64,000 bases of DNA from contig MU278351.1 in assembly GCA_022385755.1 (NCBI GenBank), positions 127,594 to 191,593 on the forward strand, read 5' to 3'. Shown in pieces: positions 57,760 through 64,000 of this stretch (position 1 is its first letter; each line of letters begins with the position of its first letter). This DNA comes from Trametopsis cervina (taxonomy: Eukaryota > Basidiomycota > Agaricomycetes > Polyporales > Irpicaceae). Both the position numbers and the translations under genes were made by a program. Under the pieces are notes generated by a model, which was not told the origin of the DNA, searched no databases, and was given only the letters and a program-made list of their open reading frames with translations.

Positions 57760-60655
57760 TCAACTATGTACTGTTGAAGTAGAGGACAATCGGACAACAG
57801 CTTCCTTGAATGTTGGGCGATTCGTGGGGGCCCAACAGTGCTGGATTATCTCCCATAGAGCTTCGTTATCGTCTCTCCCCGATGGCATGTTGAAAGGACG
57901 AGATGGACGGCCGTATTTCCCATCTGCTTGAATTGTAGTAACGAATTGTATGACCTGTGCGTCACTTATCAAGTCTGAATACGGAACCAAACCATCGATT
58001 ATCTAGTGTGGATCCAGGGGCAAGTAATTTATGAGTATCTAAAGGATAGTTCATGCTATCTTCGATGGACTTACCTCAACGCACGTACATGCAAACGAAT
58101 AGACATCGCTAAACATTGTCGGACGGCCAAGGGCCTGGGTATATATTGTTGAGCCTCCAACATCCTGCACGTCCGAAGCAAGTTTCCCATCAATGAGCTC
58201 TGGTGCTATCCATCGCACATTGCCTGTGCGCATTGAAAGGTAGTTCTTGCTCACGCCGGACACATAGACGGCAAGGCCAAAATCGGCTATCTTCGCATGT
58301 CCATCCCGCGTAATAAACACATTCGGCTAACGTTTCACAAATCAGCGCTATATCAAAAGGACAGATGCTATAAGCAGACATACTCCACGAAGATCCCCAT
58401 GAACGATGCCTTCAGAGTGCAGATAAGCCATACCGTCTGCAATTTCCTGTATCTAAAAGCACAAATCCAGCGCGATTTCATTGATCATATACTATCAGAC
58501 GTACCAGTCGTCTCCGATCTCCTTGCTCCATGCCACTGGGAGGCTGGGGACATCTCTCAGAGACTGTCTTTCCATCCATGTACGGCGATATCATGCACAT
58601 TTGTTCGAGACCTTGGGGCTCTGCTATACCGTGCAATGCTAAGATATGCTCGTGCTTCACCGTAGCCCACATTATCACTTCTAGATAAAATTGCTTATAC
58701 CCAAGAGACACAATGTAAACAGCCAGCAGACAGGAACTGGACGGAGAAGACGTACTGCTCTAATGCTATAATCATCAGGCTTCTCTTGAAGGAGCTGTAT
58801 GGCTTTGATTGCAACAGGGTGTTCTTTCCAGGTGCCCTTGTAGACCGTTGCAAAAGCGCCCGATCCCAGGCGTTGCCCTTTCTCAACTATACCCAGCAAC
58901 TTCAGCGTTCGCTCGGGCAGTCTGTCAGCGCGTTGGACTAGCCGGGTAAGAACGCGTCGATAGTGGTCTTTACGACTACATGGGGGCAACTTGTTGATTT
59001 CCTAGACTAAAAGTCAGCCCGTCACGACTAACAGCCCTCCAACACGTAACAGACCTCAAAGATAACTCCCTGTATTTTCTCGGCTTCTTTCCCTCTAGCA
59101 GATGCTAGTGCGGCCATATACGGGCGTTGGTCATCTGGAACACCGGTCTCTTTGCCCTCTCCGATCGGCTCAAGAAGCAGCTTAACGATGCTAATGCGGT
59201 CTAATGCAGTATTGGGGGCCCACCAACCGTCAGTGGAGAACACAAGGAATGTGAATCGGAGAGAAAAGAGTTGCTCCTGTCGCTCGGGAATCTCTGAAGA
59301 CATGTCCCGACGTAAGTCTAGTTCCTCGTACGTAAGATCTATCACGATCACACCTATGAGTATGACGCAGTGTTGTGCGATAGGCGCAATAGCTCACTCT
59401 TGTGCTCGAACATGCCACTCTCGAGGACGATGGCGCATTTAAAGATCTCCCGCACGATCTGTATCCGTAGCTGATCCTGAAGATGCGGGTGTCCAGAAAT
59501 GCCATATCTCGCCATCCTCTTGAGTTTCTTCTTCGAACTTTCGGAGATATGGGTGCTATGCTGCGGGTCCTCATGCCAGTTCAAGTTGATTGATACTTCT
59601 TCGGGCGACTGCGAGTGAAGTATGTGAAGGTGCGGCGAATTGAGTACCATAAGAAGGAACTCTTTCAGCTGGATAGCCAAGTCTTCACAATAGCTATGAG
59701 GGAATTTAGAAGTCTGGTGCATGTCCCAGTGGTATCTTGCCAGTCGCGCAAGTACTACGTGTGTCATCCTGACGAGAGGCGGCTAATAGAAGGATCTCGA
59801 ATGAGCCACAGATACCAAAGCTTGTGTTCTGAGACAATTTTTCTTACTAACGGTTCAACATATATCGTACGAACAATCGCAACGAAAGCACAAGCTGCTT
59901 TAAAAAATGTGGTTCCTGTCGTCTCGTTGCAATCAAATGTTCTGAGATCTGGGGGAGGTTCATCCGATGGCAAGTCATATGCGCCACGTCTTCCATCAGG
60001 CACAACGAATTGCATTTCCAGGCGCAACATTCCTGAAGCTTGTTCGATCGAGTTTACGCCGGCCTCGATCTTCGAGGATGTCCACATGGGAAGACCAACC
60101 GCCGGAGACTCATTGATATTCTCTCCACCTCAGATTTGACTATCAGTTTTGCATACAAACTATGAAATGAATTTGTTACGCACTCACGTCTGAAAGCTCC
60201 TTCATGATTGAGACAGAGCATGTTTTCAAGGGAGACGGCAAGGTGTTGAGCTGGAAGACCAATATTGTAGTTGGTCTCAATAACCTGTGGCATTGCCTCG
60301 TTAGGTACACGTGAGACTCGAGTGTGTGATTCCATATGTACATCGGAAATAGCTCTCCTTGTGGGTCCGCCCAATAGGGGGAGTCTGAAGGGGCAGCGGT
60401 AAATTCCTTGAGGAGCTTTCCAGCGGCGTTGCCAGTGGGAAAGTGCGTAATCCTGACGATAGAAGCTCGCTGCCCATGCGTCTTTGCCCTTATATCTACA
60501 ACACTTAATCAGAGAGAGAATTTGTGTTCGCTGGGCGTAGGTATCATACTTAATATCTTGAGTCGAACGCATTTGCGCTCCTCTTCAATAGCGTCGCGTC
60601 TGCTGCAGTTGTCAACATTCGCGTCGCCAAGAGTCGTGAGTGACGACTCACTCAT
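57760..60655 (-). CDS. TKL-type protein kinase 2 with unrecognised N-terminal region
   Basis: Minus-strand multi-exon gene starting MSESSLTTLGDANVD at 60655. The N-terminal region contains SDSPYWADPQGE, TTILVFQLN, and further on DCNETTGTTFFKAACAFV; matching pieces occur in the gene at 63078. A middle helical region includes YCEDLAIQLKEFLL and AALASARGKEAEK. The kinase domain has the glycine loop LGSGAFATVYKG, VAIKAIQLL, the catalytic loop VHGDLRGPNVFI, IADFGLAV, NVRWIAPELIDG, FSDVYSFACTCVEV and CWAPTNRPTFKEA. HGD in place of HRD marks a non-RD kinase; all other catalytic residues are present. Several junctions were checked (for example Glu codon then GTAAGT before the last exon), but not every exon edge. 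Confidence 0.82.
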
Positions 60656-61345
60656 CCGGGGTAATGAGCATATCCCGCAGTAGACAGCCCGGTGGAGGTC
60701 GCTAGTGAGTATCGTTGGTTTCTCCCATATTGTACGGCCCACGCTATAAATCGGACAGATCAAGCGGACAAATCGGAAAATGCGGAACGGAGAACTTTGT
60801 AACATGCTTCATAACTGACAAACCCCGCGTGCTGTAAGTACAGCGGCATGCAGGAGAGATCCGTGACCTTGGATGGCACGGGCCTTTAGCGTCAGTCTGA
60901 TTGAAGCACAGCGGCGACCAGAAGATTCCAACATACCGGATGCGGAGCCCTACGCCGCAGGTCACAGTAAGAGTCCAGATAGTTACGAGGATTAATGGCC
61001 AAAATAGAGAGTGCTTCGTGTGCGCTAGTTCTAGCACTGTAATGATCTCCTGTGGAAAGAATATGATGCCTCCCGTCGTCCCGATACGCGCATGTCACCC
61101 CCACTTCATATCTTATAATCGCCAAAATTGCCTGCTTCTCTTCGTTGGAGATAGATAGGAATCATTGTGTAGCTCGTGGGTTTTTGCGGTGTTGCTTGCT
61201 GGCGTGCGGAGTCCAGAAGTGGTCTGAGGCGCTTATTATAAGCTACAGGGAGTTCCGTACCTCAATAGTACTTCGATGCCCAACCACTGGTGACTCAGCT
61301 TTCTTCACTCCTCGCTCCTCAGCTCGAATTTTGCATGGTGAGGCA
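60656..61345. other. intergenic between divergent genes
   Basis: Promoter side of kinase 2 (-) and copy F (+). Short frames only. Confidence 0.45.
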
Positions 61346-62543
61346 ATGACCGTGATGTACTTTGATACAGTGACTACCGCAGAGACGTTCTGGCAGTCAC
61401 GACGGCATTTCGTAGAAGCACGTGGATATCTATTGAATCCTCTACTTCAGTCTCAATCTGTGGCGAGACTGCAAACTCGACGGCCTCTTCGAGTCGAGTA
61501 CCATGCCTCACAGGTAGTGTGCGGACATCTATGCGTTTTGGGACTTTATTGACGATTCCCCCTAGAAAGCCTTGGACGTGATCGACGCCACAAGGCTGGC
61601 GGATGGACGAAGAGTGGTCATCAAGGGGGTCCCCACTCCGAGTGATGAGTTGACGACCCTCGCCAGCATTCACCAAGGCCCTTCCAGAACGCATCCAGCG
61701 AACCACTGTGTACCCATCCTTGAGGTATTTGAAGATACCAACGACCCAGAGCTGTCGTACATCGCGATGCCTTCTTTAGGCCGTATCAGGTCGTCAACGT
61801 TCAGGAACGTCGGAGATGTAGTGCATTTCACCTCTCAAATTCTACTCGTATGGATTCTATTAGACTATGATATTTGCACACTCATTGAATACTTCTACAG
61901 GGTCTCGATTTCATGCACGCGCATCATGTTGCCCATCGGTATTTACCTAATGACTATCTTTCCGAATAACACTGAAATATATGAGTAGTGACTGCTCCTT
62001 GAAGAATATAATGGTGGAGCAGAGTGAATCTCGAGCACATGGACCCCCCTCCTTATCGGCATTACCATTGCTGCGGCACCCGTATGGACCGGCCACCTTG
62101 GGGCTGCCAAGATATTACTTCGTCAACTTTAGTCGCTCGGTTTCTCAAGACCCAACAAAAGACAACAGCGAGAACCCGTTGGCAAACGATATATTTCTGG
62201 TTGGAGACATGCTTCGTCGCGAATTTCTTACCGTATGTGGATATCATACTCAATCGAGCAACGTTTCAGCCTGACCACCGCATAGAGATATGCAAATGTT
62301 GAATTCTTACAGCCACTCATCGAATGTATGATCTGTTCGACCCTGTCGCGGACCTCTGCTAGCGAAGCTCTCCAGGAGTGGCATGGTATTCTGCCACAAG
62401 TATCTTTGTTTCGTCGAGGCAACCGACTGCGCGGTCGCCACGAGTGGTGGATTCAGAGTGTCGTATTGGACGCGGTGTGGTTATTATTTCGAGTATTTAG
62501 GGAAACGCGACGAGCTTTGTTCAACCCGATCTCGTGTCTCTGA
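61346..62543 (+). CDS. Kinase-like protein, copy F (strongly degenerate)
   Basis: Five exons (61346-61513, 61566-61847, 61901-61938, 61989-62232, 62286-62543) sum to 990 nt, 329 residues. A short start leads to RGYLLNPL, then VIDATRLADGRRVVIKG (beta-3 Lys), NHCVPILEVFEDTNDPELSY, the 38-nt exon GLDFMHAHHVAHR and HRDCSLKN. The DFG position reads NFS (YYFVNFSRS), and the segment that should hold VPEL..PYD is replaced by a short polar stretch before NDIFLVGDML. Without the metal-binding Asp it should be a pseudokinase. The open frame across five exons argues that it is still expressed or only recently dead. A longer N-terminus from 61145 is less likely because the family starts near RGYLL. Confidence 0.75.
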
Positions 62544-63077
62544 GGAGTTCCGTTCGTGGCTATTGATCAAAACATGTCATATACGGACCCCACGTACCCA
62601 CCGTCCCCGACCCCGTGATACCTTAGTTCTCTTGTGAGTTTGTCTGACACACTAAGCCATACGTTTGGTATTCATCACGCGCTAACAGCGTGGCCTCATT
62701 TAGCTTTTACTCGTGTTGTACTTGCATGTGCGGCGTGTCTTGTTCACTCTAGCCGCCTAGGCTTGTGCACCAAACGGGACTCATTATCTTGAGCCTTGAC
62801 AGGTCTTCGATATCTTCCGTGTGGCGCGAATGTTCGTTGCAAGGGGTGCGACGGTACAATGATGAAACAATCGCCTCCCGCTTCACGTAACTCTCCGAGT
62901 CCTGCCCGATATGCACCATATTGAGAACAGCCCTACAAAGGCGATCGACCTGGGCTCCTGTGTAACCTAATAGGCCCTCTCTTCCCTCAGCTCACGCCAT
63001 ATACGCTAGCTCAGATATGTAAGTCCTTCCTCTTGTTTTGCGTAGGGTTTGGCCTGATCTTCACGGTAAGGTCCACA
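62544..63077. other. intergenic, first exon of next gene may lie here
   Basis: No clear coding signal. The true start of the partial kinase gene could fall in this stretch. Confidence 0.4.
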
Positions 63078-64000
63078 GAGGAAGAAGAGCGTAAATATGC
63101 GAAATTGCAGATCATAGGTATACATTTTTGCTGCCCTATGATCATCTCTGTTCCTATCTCATACGCCTTACAGACTTCAGAGCGAAACCCTTCCATGGTG
63201 GTCAGGCGTCCAGTATCGACATCATAGAGCTCAAGGTGGGCTCCAATCAGGACTCCCTTCTCGAGCGGTTTGTGGCCACCCGCTCGGGATCGCCGCAGTG
63301 GATTAATCCGAACGGAGAACCATACGAGATGTGCGCCACTCCTAACCCTGCTTTTTTCACCTAATGAGCTGCCGCTAGGCTGCTAAGGCCCACTACAATC
63401 CTCGTGTTCAAGCTCGACGCATCATCTCCATCTCAGCTGGAAACAAGATTTGTGTCCATTCTAAAAGAAGTGGTTAGCGTAAGCAAGTCTACTTTCCTGT
63501 ATTCCTCCGACAAGACGACATCGATAACACGGCTTCAGTTGGAGAAAGTCTATCTCAACCATCGGTTGTCAGCATACCTCTGTGGACCAAGGAACAAATT
63601 GATGCTAAGCGCACCTCCGTCGAAGATGTCTCAGGGTTGTTGCGTTTCGAAGTCAAACTCATCCCGCCCCATGACCCTTCCTACTATAACTTGCCTTCAG
63701 CCGTGTCCACCCCGGATCTTCACCGTTTCGACCCCAACGAGACCACAGGTACTAGCTTTCTAAAGGTTGCTTACGCCTTTGTCGACATAGTTCAAAAACT
63801 TTATGTGGAGCCTTTCGTAAGCCGCCTAATCGTTTGGATCTTTGTGTAGTCGATCTGAGCTGCCTTCTGTATGCTAGCCACCTGTCGTGCAAATGACGCG
63901 TGCCGTTCTCGCTCGTTCGGCCCGATATCACTGCTTCAAGCACCAAAACTCCAGATTCCCTCAAACTTGTGGCGAAGACGTGATTTTACAACTGAAAGAG
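63078..64000 (+). CDS. N-terminal part of a third TKL-kinase-type gene (runs off window)
   Basis: Exons read EEERKYAKLQII, then (after an intron ending near 63173) FRAKPFHGGQASSIDIIELK and SGSPQWINPNGEPYEM. TILVFKLDASSPSQLETRF comes next, then LWTKEQIDAKRTSVED, FDPNETTGTSFLKVAYAFVD, and finally RSARYHCFKHQ and GEDVILQLKE at the window edge. Each piece matches, in the same order, the N-terminal region of TKL kinase 2, so a kinase domain is expected beyond position 64000. Start codon and exact exon ends are not resolved. Opposite orientation to kinase 2. Confidence 0.65.

Noticed and set aside
1..64000. tRNA genes, rRNA, CRISPR arrays, prophage or operon structure
   Set aside because: No candidate cloverleaf with A and B boxes was recognised by eye, and the intron-rich layout is eukaryotic. 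A tRNA scan would be decisive, but I could not run one.

Overview
The window looks like nuclear DNA of a filamentous basidiomycete, probably a wood-decaying agaricomycete. Most genes are split by many introns of about 50-70 nt with GT..AG ends, some exons are only 24-38 nt, and there are no operons. The gene families also fit: a GH12 endoglucanase, a microsomal P450, TKL-type kinases, degenerate kinase-like proteins and F-box-like proteins. Species assignment is inference. I built gene models by hand from translated exons, splice signals and reading phase. A statement that the exons sum to a whole number of codons means I checked the phase through every junction.

Left part (about 1-31 kb) is ordinary, gene-dense chromosome. 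In order it holds an F-box-like gene (-), an EB1 microtubule plus-end protein (+), an MFS monocarboxylate-type transporter (-), a Glo3-type ArfGAP (+), a dead trypsin-like protease gene (-), a decayed second copy of the ArfGAP 3' end (+), a Ubc1-type E2 with UBA domain (-), an unclear multi-exon ORF region (+), a cytochrome P450 (+), a secreted GH12 enzyme (+), a thiamine-diphosphate enzyme of the acetolactate synthase-like group (+), a second F-box-like gene homologous to the first (-), the AP-2 sigma subunit (-) and, divergently, anthranilate phosphoribosyltransferase (+). Three introns here (two in EB1, one in AP-2 sigma) appear to begin with GC instead of GT.

Right part (about 31-64 kb) is a rearranged accessory region. 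It opens with a C2-plus-helical gene that resembles the front end of a fungal NLR receptor but has no NACHT domain. A family of kinase-like genes follows: intact models at 34.5, 44.2, 54.9 (-) and 61.3 kb, a dead duplicate at 39.8 kb, and fragments at 39.0 and 53.7 kb. All intact members share an unusual exon layout in which an intron splits the arginine codon of the catalytic HRD motif, and they differ in how far the catalytic motifs have decayed. Interleaved are TKL-type kinases at 46.3 kb (+), 57.8 kb (-) and 63.1 kb (+, cut by the window end). The last two share an N-terminal region I do not recognise. There are also two small membrane-anchored coiled-coil genes, at 41.8 kb (-) and 56.7 kb (+).

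Two GC-rich blocks (36.8-38.7 and 50.2-51.8 kb) are diverged copies of each other and carry a long palindrome with a conserved loop. A G-rich minisatellite-like tract lies at 49.3-50.0 kb. The mixture of intact, diverging and dead kinase-like copies suggests a fast-evolving signalling or self/non-self locus, but that function is inference only.
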